A stretch of DNA of 64,000 bases from Candidatus Albibeggiatoa sp. nov. NOAA (GCA_025800385.1 JAOXRS010000244.1:62001-126000), one strand, 5' to 3'; counted from the stretch's first letter, positions 20,165-29,488 are shown. Translations and numbers: made by a program. Notes: a model not told the origin generated them from the sequence alone.

Positions 20165-20188
20165 CGAAAAAAGGGCGCGAACGCCCAC
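20165..20188 (-). terminator. intrinsic terminator upstream of rimP
   Basis: On the minus strand GGGCG-TTCG-CGCCC is followed by six T. The tetraloop and U-tract are textbook. It lies about 94 bases before the rimP start on the rimP strand, so it may end a small RNA or attenuate rimP transcription. Confidence 0.8.
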
Positions 20189-20277
20189 TTATCCTACGAC
20201 CCTAACTACTAGCTTTTGCACACGCATTGGTGCATATATACGACTCTCAAACTTAGCTAATAGCTTCTTTTACCGCG

Positions 20278-20301
20278 AAAAAAACCCCGATCAACGGGGC
20301 C
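20278..20301 (-). terminator. second intrinsic terminator upstream of rimP
   Basis: On the minus strand CCCCG-TTGAT-CGGGG is followed by seven T. It lies 90 bases upstream of the other terminator in the same orientation, with no ORF between. Confidence 0.8.
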
Positions 20302-20341
20302 AGTTAAATACTACATCGTATTTATTCCAAACAACTCACTT
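20278..20341 (-). ncRNA. candidate small RNA or leader transcript
   Basis: This is a predicted transcript of about 64 nt from the promoter at 20348-20376 to the terminator at 20278-20301. The first 40 bases have no start codon with a ribosome binding site. No known sRNA family is recognised. The call rests on promoter and terminator geometry only; it could instead be an attenuated leader of the rimP operon. Confidence 0.4.
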
Positions 20342-20347
20342 GCCTAT

Positions 20348-20376
20348 ATTTTAGAGTATCTTAGCTAAACTCGCAA
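20348..20376 (-). promoter_or_regulatory. candidate sigma-70 promoter for the small RNA
   Basis: On the minus strand TTGCGA (20371-20376) and TAAAAT (20348-20353) are separated by exactly 17 bases. Transcription would start near 20341 and run into the terminator at 20278-20301. Confidence 0.45.
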
Positions 20377-20794
20377 CTATTAATTAGCATGATTGGCTTG
20401 TTTTATAATGTAGGAATGTTATAGTAGTTTAGTTTTATTGAGCTTCGTGACGACATGAAATAGATAAACTTGTTATTCTCTTAACTCAAAATATCTTCAT
20501 TACACAATCCTACTTTTAATCTCATACTTACTTATATCCAAAAAAATTATCTATCATTCCACTTTAGTCATCACTTCAACTGTAATCATTTCCACAACCC
20601 TGTATTTATATCTAAAGATGAAAATCAATACTGATATAACATTGCGTTCAATTTAGCGTTAAATCAAATTATATCTAAAATAGAATGACTTGAATTAAGT
20701 GCAAATATTGTCTTTATAAACTCAGTTTATGAATTCCTATAAAATCACGCTATGCTTACTGGAACTAAACATGATAGACTAGGTTTTTTGTTGA

Positions 20795-21472
<678 letters not shown>

Positions 21473-21632
21473 TAGATAAAATAGAGTCGGTTGCCTTGCG
21501 GTTTTTCAAATCTGTTATTTAGAGCAAATAGGGCGATATGTCCTGTAACTGTATTGAAAGCTAAAACCCTTTTTAATAACAAGATAGCCGATTCTTTCAT
21601 ATTTCCAAATCCAACGTTTTCAAAGGAATGCA

Positions 21633-22598
21633 ATGAAACAACAAACCTTTGAGCAACAACATGCCAACCAGTGGGAACAATTTTCTCACTACCTTGATCA
21701 ACTAGAACAAAAAAAAACTTCATCCTCTCAGTTTCCACAACTTTATCGCCAAATTTGTCACCATCTTGCTCTAGCGCGTGATCGTCATTACAGCCCCTAT
21801 TTAATTGAACGTTTAAACCATCTTGTGTTGCGCGGCCATCAACAAATGTATACCCAGCGCGAACACCATTTTTTAGTTAGTTTATTACAATTTTTCATGA
21901 CTGACTTTCCTCAAGCTGTACGCCGTGAGTGGCGATTTGTTTCCCTATCTGCAGTCTTATTTTTTGCCCCTTTATTTATTACAGCGATTATCACCTATCT
22001 TTATCCAGAAGTGATTTATAGCTTACTGTCATTTGAGCAAGCGGCTGAAATGGAGGCAATGTATGACCCACAGTATGATCGTATTGGGCGTAATCGTGAT
22101 GCAGATAGTGATTTTCTGATGTTTGGTTATTATATTTACAATAATACAAGCATTGGTTTTCAAGTATTTGCAGGTGGTATGTTATTTGGCCTAGGAAGCT
22201 TGTTTTTTATTATATTCAATGGATTATATATCGGTGCTGTCGCTGGCCATTTAGTTCAATTGGGTTTTCATACACCGTTTTTTTCCTTTGTTTCAGGGCA
22301 TAGTGGTTTAGAGCTAATGGCAATTGTGATTTCTGGGGGAGCAGGTTTAAAACTGGGCTTTGCACTGATTGCCCCACAACGTTTATATCGGTCGCAGGCA
22401 TTAATTCAAGCAGCTAAAGAGAGTATGGCTTTGATATATGGCATTATCGTTATGTTTTTCTTAGCAGCATTTGTTGAAGCATTTTGGTCATCTACCACCA
22501 GTATTGATCCCATTATTAAATATATTGTGGGCATCAGTTTGTGGGTGTTAATTCTGAGTTATTTCAGTCTGATGGGGCGAAATCGTGCAATTAGATAA
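21633..22598 (+). CDS. SpoIIM-like (DUF95) membrane protein
   Basis: A 321-residue integral membrane protein with a cytoplasmic N-terminal helical region of about 105 residues, followed by five to six membrane segments (SLSAVLFFAPLFITAIITYL, GGMLFGLGSLFFIIFNGLYI, IIVMFFLAAFVEAFW). The HSGLELMAIVISGGAGLKLG motif is typical of the SpoIIM family. In non-sporulating bacteria such genes sit in RDD/SpoIIM/DUF4129/MoxR/DUF58 clusters of unknown function, perhaps envelope-related. The 3' end overlaps the DUF4129 gene by 14 bases. The MoxR and DUF58 partners are missing here. Confidence 0.85.
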   Translation: MKQQTFEQQHANQWEQFSHYLDQLEQKKTSSSQFPQLYRQICHHLALARDRHYSPYLIERLNHLVLRGHQQMYTQREHHFLVSLLQFFMTDFPQAVRREWRFVSLSAVLFFAPLFITAIITYLYPEVIYSLLSFEQAAEMEAMYDPQYDRIGRNRDADSDFLMFGYYIYNNTSIGFQVFAGGMLFGLGSLFFIIFNGLYIGAVAGHLVQLGFHTPFFSFVSGHSGLELMAIVISGGAGLKLGFALIAPQRLYRSQALIQAAKESMALIYGIIVMFFLAAFVEAFWSSTTSIDPIIKYIVGISLWVLILSYFSLMGRNRAIR

Positions 22599-24369
22599 AA
22601 TTGAGGCTGTTGTCAGACCACGTATACCTTGGGAAGCCATTGATTTAGGGTTTTGCATGGTACAACGTTGGGCATGGGATTTTTATCGCATTTGGTTTGC
22701 ACTGACATTGCCTTTATTCATCGTCATTTACGGACTTGCAGCACTGTTTACTGAAACACCAACATTCTGGGCACCTGTTATCACATGGTGGTTAAAGCCT
22801 TTGTATGATCGTATCGTTTTACATTTTTTTAGTTATGCTTTATTTGGCGAGCAAATGACACTCAGGAAAATGCTCAATGCGTTGCCTCGCTTACTACTCA
22901 ATACGCATTTATTATTGGGTTTAACCTTATATCGCTTAAGCCCCATACGCTCATTCACCTTGCCCATTTGGCAACTAGAAGGCAGCCGAGGCAATGTAGC
23001 AGCACAACGGAAAAAGGTATTACAACAAAACACCAGTAATCATGCTGTTTGGTTGACTGTTGTTTGTTTACATTTCCAAGCCCTCATTGTCATTCTGTTG
23101 TATTTGTTAATATTTTTGTTGATACCTGAAAATATCGATGTAGATGAGTTGTACTTCTTTTTTGCAGAAAATGATGGTTTATTTTTATGGGTAGATTTAG
23201 TGCTAAATTATATTGCCTTAAGTTTGATTGAACCATTTTATGTTGCAGGTGGTTTTGCTTTGTATTTAAATCGACGTACTCATTTAGAAGGCTGGGATAT
23301 TGAATTGACATTTCGCCAAATCCGCCAAAAAGCAGACAGGTTACATACTTCTATCTCGGTATGTTTAGCCATGATTTTGGTAGCTATGTTGAGTGTATAT
23401 TCCACAGAAACCCTGGCACAGACTGTGGCTGAGCCTAAACAAGCTAAGCCTTATATTGAAGAAATATTGCAACAACCCGAGTTTGATACGCATAAAAAAT
23501 ATGAGCATTGGAAATATATTGAGGATAAGGTTGCTATTGATGATAGGCCATTTTCACGATCAGAAGGGCGTGTATTAATTAGAAGTAATTCTGAGCAAAC
23601 AAATTCCCATCCCGGAAGTAGTTGGCAGCAGTCAGAATTTAATACATATCAACATACAGGTAATAACGTTATTTCCACAGAGAATGCAGATGGTACTTAC
23701 TGGTCTTTATGGGCAAAAAAAATTATACAGGTTGTGGCTGATCCTGAGCAAACAGAGTCTTATATTGAAGAAATTTTACAACAGTCAGAGTTTGAGACAT
23801 ACAAAGAACAACAATTTTGGAAATATACAGGAGATAGAACCGTTACCAAGGATGATACGGAAGGTTGGCAGCTCTCTTTCTCATGGGTAGCATTTTGGGC
23901 ACGTTTATTTGAAATGTTACTATGGATTGGGTTAGTAGCAGCGATTGCATGGGTTATTTATAAAATTTTACAGCACCCAGTAATACAACAATGGCTAAAT
24001 CAACGTCAAACCGAACACTATCAACCCCAAGCTGAAACCACTTGGATTCCTGAGGACAATCAGCCATTACCAAATGATATTGCACAACAAGCATGGATGC
24101 TATGGGAACAAGGTGAACATCGTCAAGCAATCAGCTTACTATACCGAGGCACATTGACACAGTTGCAACAACAATATGAAGTAGCAATTTATGATAGTGC
24201 AACAGAAAATGAGTGTATACGCTTAGTCAGCCGAACCCAAAGTAACGATTTAACGGCCTATTTTTCACGGTTAACCCACGCTTGGCAGGTCTTAGCTTAT
24301 GGTAAATATTTACCTGATGAGCAAGAAGTACAACAGCTTTGTGAGCAATGGCCGCAGTTTTTTAGCTGA
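22585..24369 (+). CDS. DUF4129 domain membrane protein with an internally repeated loop
   Basis: A 594-residue protein from a GTG start at 22585, inside the 3' end of the SpoIIM-like gene. Membrane segments lie near residues 35-60, 90-115, 155-180, 200-225, 255-275 and 445-465. A hydrophilic loop, about 275-430, contains partially repeated units (YIEEILQQPEFDTHKKYEHW, then SWQQSEFNTYQHTG, then YIEEILQQSEFETYKEQQFW). The C-terminal 90 residues are the DUF4129 domain (AWMLWEQGEHRQAISLLYRG, then ATENECIRLV). In related clusters this protein accompanies SpoIIM and RDD proteins. Function is unknown. Confidence 0.8.
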   Translation: MQLDKIEAVVRPRIPWEAIDLGFCMVQRWAWDFYRIWFALTLPLFIVIYGLAALFTETPTFWAPVITWWLKPLYDRIVLHFFSYALFGEQMTLRKMLNALPRLLLNTHLLLGLTLYRLSPIRSFTLPIWQLEGSRGNVAAQRKKVLQQNTSNHAVWLTVVCLHFQALIVILLYLLIFLLIPENIDVDELYFFFAENDGLFLWVDLVLNYIALSLIEPFYVAGGFALYLNRRTHLEGWDIELTFRQIRQKADRLHTSISVCLAMILVAMLSVYSTETLAQTVAEPKQAKPYIEEILQQPEFDTHKKYEHWKYIEDKVAIDDRPFSRSEGRVLIRSNSEQTNSHPGSSWQQSEFNTYQHTGNNVISTENADGTYWSLWAKKIIQVVADPEQTESYIEEILQQSEFETYKEQQFWKYTGDRTVTKDDTEGWQLSFSWVAFWARLFEMLLWIGLVAAIAWVIYKILQHPVIQQWLNQRQTEHYQPQAETTWIPEDNQPLPNDIAQQAWMLWEQGEHRQAISLLYRGTLTQLQQQYEVAIYDSATENECIRLVSRTQSNDLTAYFSRLTHAWQVLAYGKYLPDEQEVQQLCEQWPQFFS

Positions 24370-24393
24370 TTTTTTCCTCTGACACTTGACACT

Positions 24394-25161
24394 ATGCAGT
24401 TAATAGATACACATATCCACTTTGACGATGATAGTTTTGACTCTGATCGAGAGGCAGCTTATCAACGAGCTTGTGATGTTGGAATTAAAGCGCATATTGT
24501 GCCTGCAATCCATGTAAACCAGTGGTCAAAAATGCGTGAAGTTTGTCAAACTTACCCGAATCTATATCCCGCATATGGCTTACATCCCATTTTTTTAACT
24601 CAGCATAAATCAGCTCATCTAACCCAATTAGAACAATGGATAGAACAAGAAAAACCAATAGCGGTTGGCGAATGTGGTTTAGATTTTTATTTAAAATATT
24701 TAGATGAAGAGCAGCAAATTACATTTTTTACCGCACAATTAGATATTGCTAAAAACGTTGATTTACCTGTGATTTTGCACGCGCGTCGTTCTGTAGATTT
24801 AGTCATCAAATATATTCGTCGAGCTTCTCCCATTTGCGGGGTTGTGCATAGTTTTGTTGGTAGCGAACAGCAAGCCAAACAGTTAATTGATTTAGGATTT
24901 TATTTGGGATTTGGTGGAACGATTACCTATGAACGGGCAAAACGTTTACATCGATTGATTCAAGCTTTGCCGTTAGAATCCATTTTGCTGGAAACTGACG
25001 CGCCAGACCAGCCATTGTCTACTCATCGTGGTGAGCGCAATGAATCAAGTTATTTACCCGAAGTTTTACACACCATCGCATCCTTACGACAGCAGTCACC
25101 TGAAGATATTGCACAAATAACAACCAACAATGCAATGCAATTATTCAACTTCCAACTATAA
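24394..25161 (+). CDS. TatD family metal-dependent deoxyribonuclease
   Basis: A 255-residue TIM-barrel hydrolase. Metal ligands and motifs are visible: DTHIHFDDDSFDSDR at the N-terminus, GECGLDFY, PVILHARRS, VVHSFVGS and LLETDAPDQP. Length fits TatD/YcfH/YjjV enzymes, which act as 3'-5' DNA exonucleases in repair and DNA turnover. It is not the tatABC-linked tatD of E. coli, although tat genes follow 0.8 kb later. It starts 24 bases after the DUF4129 gene. Confidence 0.92.
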   Translation: MQLIDTHIHFDDDSFDSDREAAYQRACDVGIKAHIVPAIHVNQWSKMREVCQTYPNLYPAYGLHPIFLTQHKSAHLTQLEQWIEQEKPIAVGECGLDFYLKYLDEEQQITFFTAQLDIAKNVDLPVILHARRSVDLVIKYIRRASPICGVVHSFVGSEQQAKQLIDLGFYLGFGGTITYERAKRLHRLIQALPLESILLETDAPDQPLSTHRGERNESSYLPEVLHTIASLRQQSPEDIAQITTNNAMQLFNFQL

Positions 25162-25192
25162 GTCATCGTTGTGTAAAGGCGTTGATCTACAA

Positions 25193-25221
25193 TTGTTCAT
25201 TCTGGATTGATAAGGTATAGT
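25193..25221 (+). promoter_or_regulatory. candidate sigma-70 promoter for hisE-HIT-tatABC
   Basis: TTGTTC (25193-25198) and TATAGT (25216-25221) are separated by 17 bases, 34 bases before the hisE start. It is the best promoter match in the 93-base gap. Confidence 0.5.
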
Positions 25222-25254
25222 GATGCCCTGTTACACAAGCATAGTTTATAACAA

Positions 25255-25587
25255 ATGGATAATGCTATACTACAGCGTCTTGCAGATGTATTAGAACAAC
25301 GCAAATCGGCTGACCCATCCAGTTCCTACGTAGCAAAGTTATATGCCAAAGGGACGGATAAAATTCTAAAAAAAATTGGGGAAGAAGCCACAGAGGTCGT
25401 GATTGCTGGTAAAGGTGGTCAAAGAGATGAAATCATTTACGAAACAGTAGATTTATGGTTTCACTGTATGGTCTTATTAGCACAGCAAAATATCGATGTC
25501 GATGATGTACTGCAAGAGCTTGATCGTCGGTTTGGACTCTCAGGCCTAGAAGAAAAAGCCCAGCGACCAAAGGAAAGTTATGAGTAA
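25255..25587 (+). CDS. hisE: phosphoribosyl-ATP diphosphatase
   Basis: A 110-residue all-alpha MazG-like enzyme for the second step of histidine synthesis (PR-ATP to PR-AMP). Signatures are [49 protein letters not shown] and [14 protein letters not shown]. Its neighbour is a HIT gene that overlaps it by 8 bases, then tatABC. The hisE-tat linkage is conserved in many gammaproteobacteria. Confidence 0.95.
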   Translation: MDNAILQRLADVLEQRKSADPSSSYVAKLYAKGTDKILKKIGEEATEVVIAGKGGQRDEIIYETVDLWFHCMVLLAQQNIDVDDVLQELDRRFGLSGLEEKAQRPKESYE

Positions 25588-25924
25588 TTCAACTGATTGT
25601 ATTTTCTGTAAAATTGTAGCGGGAGAGATTCCGTCAGAACAAGTTTACAGTGATGACAAAGTCATTGTATTCAAAGACATTAGCCCTAAAGCACCTGTTC
25701 ATTTATTATTGATTCCGCGCGAACATATTGAGAGCTTACAAGAGTTACAAGAACAGCATCAAGATTTAATGGGTCATATGATGGTGTTGTTACCAAAATT
25801 GGCCAAAGAGCAAGGGCTTGAAAATGGTTTCAGAACAGTGATTAACACAGGTTCTGACGGTGGCCAAGTGGTTTACCATTTACATATTCATTTATTAGGC
25901 GGCAAACGCTACTCCGATTTATAA
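25580..25924 (+). CDS. HIT family nucleotide-binding protein (HinT-like)
   Basis: A 114-residue histidine triad hydrolase. The N-terminal [20 protein letters not shown] carries the usual two Cys, and the active-site triad is HLHIHLLGG near the C-terminus. Proteins of this length and pattern hydrolyse purine nucleoside phosphoramidates. It overlaps hisE by 8 bases, so the two are coupled. Confidence 0.93.
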   Translation: MSNSTDCIFCKIVAGEIPSEQVYSDDKVIVFKDISPKAPVHLLLIPREHIESLQELQEQHQDLMGHMMVLLPKLAKEQGLENGFRTVINTGSDGGQVVYHLHIHLLGGKRYSDL

Positions 25925-25954
25925 TATTTAACCGATTTTGAGAAAGGACGCTTT

Positions 25955-26218
25955 ATGATGGGCATTAGTATTTGGCAATTACTGATTGTTTTAGTAATTA
26001 TCATTTTATTATTCGGCACGAAGAAATTACGTAACATTGGTGCTGACTTAGGTGAAGGCATTAAGAACTTCCGTAACTCTGTGAAAGAGGGTGAGGGTGA
26101 AGCTGACACTGCAACGACTGAATCTAAAGAACCTCCACCGCGTGTGACTAAAGTTGAAGATGACGATATTATTGAAGGTGAAGTCACTTCTAAACAAGAA
26201 CATCGCACTAAAAGCTAG
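25955..26218 (+). CDS. tatA: twin-arginine translocase subunit TatA
   Basis: An 87-residue membrane protein that forms the Tat protein-export pore. A short N-terminal membrane helix ([18 protein letters not shown]) is followed by the FGTKKL hinge, an amphipathic helix ([19 protein letters not shown]) and an acidic tail. Two ATGs are in tandem; the second (25958) gives the usual MGISIWQLL start. A GAAAGGA ribosome binding site fits either. Confidence 0.95.
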   Translation: MMGISIWQLLIVLVIIILLFGTKKLRNIGADLGEGIKNFRNSVKEGEGEADTATTESKEPPPRVTKVEDDDIIEGEVTSKQEHRTKS

Positions 26219-26227
26219 GACAGAACC

Positions 26228-26539
26228 ATGTTTGACATCGGTTTTTGGGAATTAGCTCTAATCTTAGTGGTTGCACTGGTGGTGATTGGCCCTGACAAAT
26301 TACCGGGTGCAGCCCGTTCCATTGGTTTATGGGTGGGACGTGCCAAACGCATTGTCAATACAGTCAAAAATGACATTGATAAGGAGCTGCGGCTACAAGA
26401 GTTACAAGAGCAAATGAAGTTGGATGAGCGTAATAGTTTGCATCAGTTTGTGGAGGAAACCAAAGCCACCGTGGATGAAGTGAAGCAACCGTTTATCTCG
26501 CTCAAAGATTTAGACGATAAACCCGCTAGTAAAGATTAA
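26228..26539 (+). CDS. tatB: twin-arginine translocase subunit TatB
   Basis: A 103-residue Tat receptor component. The signature is MFDIGFWELALILVVALVV, then IGPDKLPGAARSIGLWVGRA, followed by an amphipathic and coiled tail. It lies 9 bases after tatA and 3 before tatC. It is rather short for TatB (E. coli 171) but has the full conserved part. Confidence 0.95.
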   Translation: MFDIGFWELALILVVALVVIGPDKLPGAARSIGLWVGRAKRIVNTVKNDIDKELRLQELQEQMKLDERNSLHQFVEETKATVDEVKQPFISLKDLDDKPASKD

Positions 26540-26542
26540 TCT

Positions 26543-27412
26543 ATGAGTGAAGCTTCAAATAATCAGCCCAGTGGCGGGCAAGAAATGCCTTTTTTATCAC
26601 ACTTGGTCGAGCTGCGTGATCGTTTATTAAGAATTGTAATGGTAGTTATCGGCGTATTTGCTGTATTGACCATGTACCCTGGTCTTGATGAGATATTTAC
26701 CTTTTTTTCTGCGCCATTACTTAATGAGCTGCCAGAAAATACACAAATGATTGCAACCAGTCCTATTTCTCCATTTTTTACCCCTGTTAAATTAGGCCTG
26801 ATGTTAGCTATTTTTATTACCATTCCATGGTCGTTGTATCAAATTTGGGGATTTATCGCACCGGGGTTGTATACACATGAAAAGTATCTAGTCACACCAT
26901 TATTAATCTCAAGTACCGTTTTGTTTTACTTAGGTATGGCTTTCGCCTACTTTGTGGTTTTTCCTTTAGTATTTGAATTTATGGTTAATGCAACACCAAC
27001 AGGTGTATCCATGATGACTGACATTAGTAGTTATCTAGATTTTGTATTAAAGCTATTCTTTGCATTTGGGGTTGCATTTGAAGTGCCTGTTGCTACGTTT
27101 CTATTAATTTGGACAGGAGCAACGACACCAGAATCTCTATCGGAAAAACGTCCTTATATTATTGTCGGTGCGTTTGTGATTGCAATGTTAATGACACCGC
27201 CTGATATTATTTCTCAAACCTTGTTAGCAGTGCCTGTTTTAATACTATTTGAAGTCGGCTTAATATTTTCTAAGATCATGTTGAGAAAACGGGCGGCAAT
27301 GGAAGCGGCTGAAGCAGCCAAGCCAGAAGATGAATTAAGTTTAGATGATTTGGATGAAGAATTAGATAGACTATCTGAGGAAGAAGAACAACGACGCGGT
27401 AAAGATAGTTAA
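26543..27412 (+). CDS. tatC: twin-arginine translocase subunit TatC
   Basis: A 289-residue protein with six membrane helices that binds the twin-arginine signal. Visible motifs are PFLSHLVELRDRLLRI, TSPISPFFTPVKLGL, LYQIWGFIAPGLYTHEK, FAYFVVFPLVFEF and LMTPPDIISQTLLAVP. The C-terminal 45 residues are strongly acidic (DELSLDDLDEELDRL), longer than in E. coli TatC (258). It ends the hisE-HIT-tatABC operon, with a terminator at 27443-27480. Confidence 0.97.
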   Translation: MSEASNNQPSGGQEMPFLSHLVELRDRLLRIVMVVIGVFAVLTMYPGLDEIFTFFSAPLLNELPENTQMIATSPISPFFTPVKLGLMLAIFITIPWSLYQIWGFIAPGLYTHEKYLVTPLLISSTVLFYLGMAFAYFVVFPLVFEFMVNATPTGVSMMTDISSYLDFVLKLFFAFGVAFEVPVATFLLIWTGATTPESLSEKRPYIIVGAFVIAMLMTPPDIISQTLLAVPVLILFEVGLIFSKIMLRKRAAMEAAEAAKPEDELSLDDLDEELDRLSEEEEQRRGKDS

Positions 27413-27442
27413 TCAATATCTAATCAGTAGTATGTAAGATGG

Positions 27443-27480
27443 CTGCCTAAAAGTATTCATTGCTTCTAGGCAGTTTTTTT
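27443..27480 (+). terminator. intrinsic terminator after tatC
   Basis: CTGCCTA (27443-27449) pairs with TAGGCAG (27467-27473), followed by seven T. It lies between the convergent tatC and TauE/SafE genes. Confidence 0.8.
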
Positions 27481-27489
27481 ATATCAACA

Positions 27490-28281
27490 TTAATCTAGTA
27501 ACATCTTCGTACCCACTACACATAACAAAATAGCGAATACTTGTTTTAAACGTTTAACAGGAATGCTATGGGCTAGCTTCGCTCCAACGGGCGCAAATAA
27601 CATACTGGTTGGTACAATGGCTAAAAAGGCAGGCAAATACACATAACCTAAAGACCATTCTGGCAATTCTTCCAATCCCCAACCTGTAATCATAAAGCCC
27701 GCTGCACCTGCTAAGGCAATCGGTAAACCACAAGTACTAGAAGTGGCAACTGCATTACGAATCGGCACTTTACACCAAGTTAAAAATGGCACAGTCAACG
27801 TGCCGCCACCGATGCCCACGATTGCAGAAATACTGCCAATCACTGTACCTGCAATGTTTAATCCAAAGGTTTTAGGCAATTGATGATCTGTTGGTGGATC
27901 AATATTTAACAACATTTTCAACGCAGCCAATAAAACAAAAATAGCGAAGAACATTTTTAATTCTTGATGTGGCAATGCGTCGGCGATAACTGCACCCAAC
28001 AACGCGCCAACAATTAACCCAGGGACAATACGCCACACAATATCCCAGCGGACTGCCCCCCGTTTTTGATGCGCGATAATCGACGAAATTGAAGTCACCA
28101 CAATTGTAGCCAGCGATGTACCAATTGCAATATGCAATAAATATTCAGCGGGAAAATCAGGTCGTTGCCCAAAAATCCATACGACCACAGGCACAATCAC
28201 CAAGCCGCCCCCAACACCAAGCAAGCCAGCCAAAATCCCTGCAACCACACCTAAAATCAATAAACTGATAATAACTTCCAC
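27490..28281 (-). CDS. TauE/SafE family anion exporter
   Basis: A 263-residue protein with about eight membrane segments. The duplicated family motif is visible as GLLGVGGGLVIVPVV near the N-terminus and SAIVGIGGGTLTVPFL in the second half. The family exports sulfite and other sulfur oxyanions or organic anions. In a sulfur-oxidising lineage a sulfur compound is plausible, but nothing in the sequence fixes the substrate. AGGAG precedes the ATG. It is the last gene of a minus-strand set with the DUF5989 and SxtJ-like genes, 18 bases after the former. Confidence 0.88.
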   Translation of the reverse strand: MEVIISLLILGVVAGILAGLLGVGGGLVIVPVVVWIFGQRPDFPAEYLLHIAIGTSLATIVVTSISSIIAHQKRGAVRWDIVWRIVPGLIVGALLGAVIADALPHQELKMFFAIFVLLAALKMLLNIDPPTDHQLPKTFGLNIAGTVIGSISAIVGIGGGTLTVPFLTWCKVPIRNAVATSSTCGLPIALAGAAGFMITGWGLEELPEWSLGYVYLPAFLAIVPTSMLFAPVGAKLAHSIPVKRLKQVFAILLCVVGTKMLLD

Positions 28282-28299
28282 ATTGGCACTCCTGATTCT

Positions 28300-28452
28300 T
28301 TAAAACAATGTGTAAATAAATGGAGCAACCGCAGAACCTTGACTAAATACAATGATTCCACCGAGCAATAACATGACAACAATAATAGGGATTAACCAGA
28401 ACTTTTTGCGTTCTTTCATAAAGTCCCATAAATCTTTAACGAGTTCTAACAT
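28300..28452 (-). CDS. DUF5989 (SxtK-like) small membrane protein
   Basis: This is a 50-residue protein: ATG at 28452, TAA at 28300-28302. It opens with an amphipathic segment (MLELVKDLWDFMKERKKFWL), followed by one hydrophobic helix (IPIIVVMLLLGGIIVFSQGS) and APFIYTLF. This is the pattern of the DUF5989 family, which includes SxtK of the saxitoxin cluster. The start shares one base with the stop of the SxtJ-like gene (TGATG), so the two are coupled. In sxt-like modules this pair sits with a carbamoyltransferase, which is absent here. Confidence 0.75.
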   Translation of the reverse strand: MLELVKDLWDFMKERKKFWLIPIIVVMLLLGGIIVFSQGSAVAPFIYTLF

Positions 28453-28838
28453 CAGAAAGGTCGCTCTATGTGTTTAATTGGACGAGGTTTTGATAATGTG
28501 CGATAGCTGTCTAATTCGGGTTGTTTGGCGCGTAATTCCAATGGCCGATAACCAAATATGCGCATAACCAAAGCCAACGGTGTGATTAAGAAATAAAATA
28601 AAATGCCTAAAATCAAGCGGGTATTGATCCAGCCCAACACATCGCCGATTCGCATCCATAACCAAAATACAGGACGTAACGCGATAGGCACAATAAGAGC
28701 GAAACCAACAAAAACCGCTGCAATAATCCAAGGTGTAAGCGGGAAAGGCTTTGAGAATAAATAAGGGAAAATAATCCCAAATAAGCCCGCAATCATGCCC
28801 GCCATAATCAAACCAAATTCACGTAATTGTTTATGCAT
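28452..28838 (-). CDS. SxtJ-like membrane protein
   Basis: A 128-residue protein with three to four membrane segments (FGLIMAGMIAGLFGIIFPYL, PWIIAAVFVGFALIVPIAL, ILGILFYFLITPLALVMRIF), the motif RPVFWLWMRIGDVLGWINTR and a basic C-terminal tail. This is the pattern of the SxtJ family, named after a saxitoxin-cluster protein of unknown role. It is followed directly by the DUF5989 gene, as sxtJ is by sxtK. An AAGGGG ribosome binding site precedes the ATG. No toxin pathway is implied: the pair is widespread. Confidence 0.75.
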   Translation of the reverse strand: MHKQLREFGLIMAGMIAGLFGIIFPYLFSKPFPLTPWIIAAVFVGFALIVPIALRPVFWLWMRIGDVLGWINTRLILGILFYFLITPLALVMRIFGYRPLELRAKQPELDSYRTLSKPRPIKHIERPF

Positions 28839-28852
28839 AGCAAACCCCTTAA

Positions 28853-29488
28853 TTAGCTATCATCAAGCGAGGTCATATTTTGTAAATGACTTAAATCACC
28901 CCAACTTTCTAATGTCCACTTGCCTTTATGATGTGAAAATACATTGAGGCTGGTATTGAGTAACACAAAATTACGCGGTGTGCCTAACGGTATACCGACC
29001 ACGGTCTGAAACAAGCAACTCAACACTCCCCCATGAGTTACGATCAAAATTTTGCCTTGCTTATGTTGTGAGACGATACGGTTAAAACAGTCCATGCAAC
29101 GCTGACGAAATTGCACCAAACTTTCACCTTCAGGAATTTCAAAATCAGGCTGGTAATTTAAATAAGGCTTGGCAGCTTCTGGAAATTTCTCAGCCAATTC
29201 TTTACGTGTATGACCTTGGAAAATGCCTAAATGCCGCTCGCGCAATTGCTCATCTAAGGTAATCGAACAATGCTTTTCTGACGCGATATTTTCTGCTGTG
29301 ACTCGAGTTCGAGTTAAGTCACTGGCATAAATCGCATCAAAATCATGATGTTTCAAGTTCTCACCTAAAGCTTGTGCTTGTGCAATTCCTTTAGGTGTCA
29401 GCTGACTGTCTAAATGCCCCTGTAAACGCTTTTCTTTATTCCAAGTCGTTTCTCCGTGGCGAACAACGAATACTTGTGTTGGTTTCAT
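28853..29488 (-). CDS. histidine phosphatase family protein (phosphoglycerate mutase-like)
   Basis: A 211-residue phosphohydrolase. The catalytic RHG motif is VVRHGETTWN near the N-terminus. The second Arg lies in ASDLTRTRVTA, the Glu in LRERHLGIFQG and the second His in ILIVTHGGVLSCL. Length and pattern suit GpmB/CobC-like phosphatases; the substrate cannot be told from sequence alone. The stop lies 14 bases before the SxtJ-like gene. Confidence 0.88.
   Translation of the reverse strand: MKPTQVFVVRHGETTWNKEKRLQGHLDSQLTPKGIAQAQALGENLKHHDFDAIYASDLTRTRVTAENIASEKHCSITLDEQLRERHLGIFQGHTRKELAEKFPEAAKPYLNYQPDFEIPEGESLVQFRQRCMDCFNRIVSQHKQGKILIVTHGGVLSCLFQTVVGIPLGTPRNFVLLNTSLNVFSHHKGKWTLESWGDLSHLQNMTSLDDS

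Noticed and set aside
28300..29488. Saxitoxin-like biosynthetic locus
   Set aside because: Only the small SxtJ/DUF5989 membrane pair is present; no sxt enzymes are near, and the pair is widespread in bacteria.
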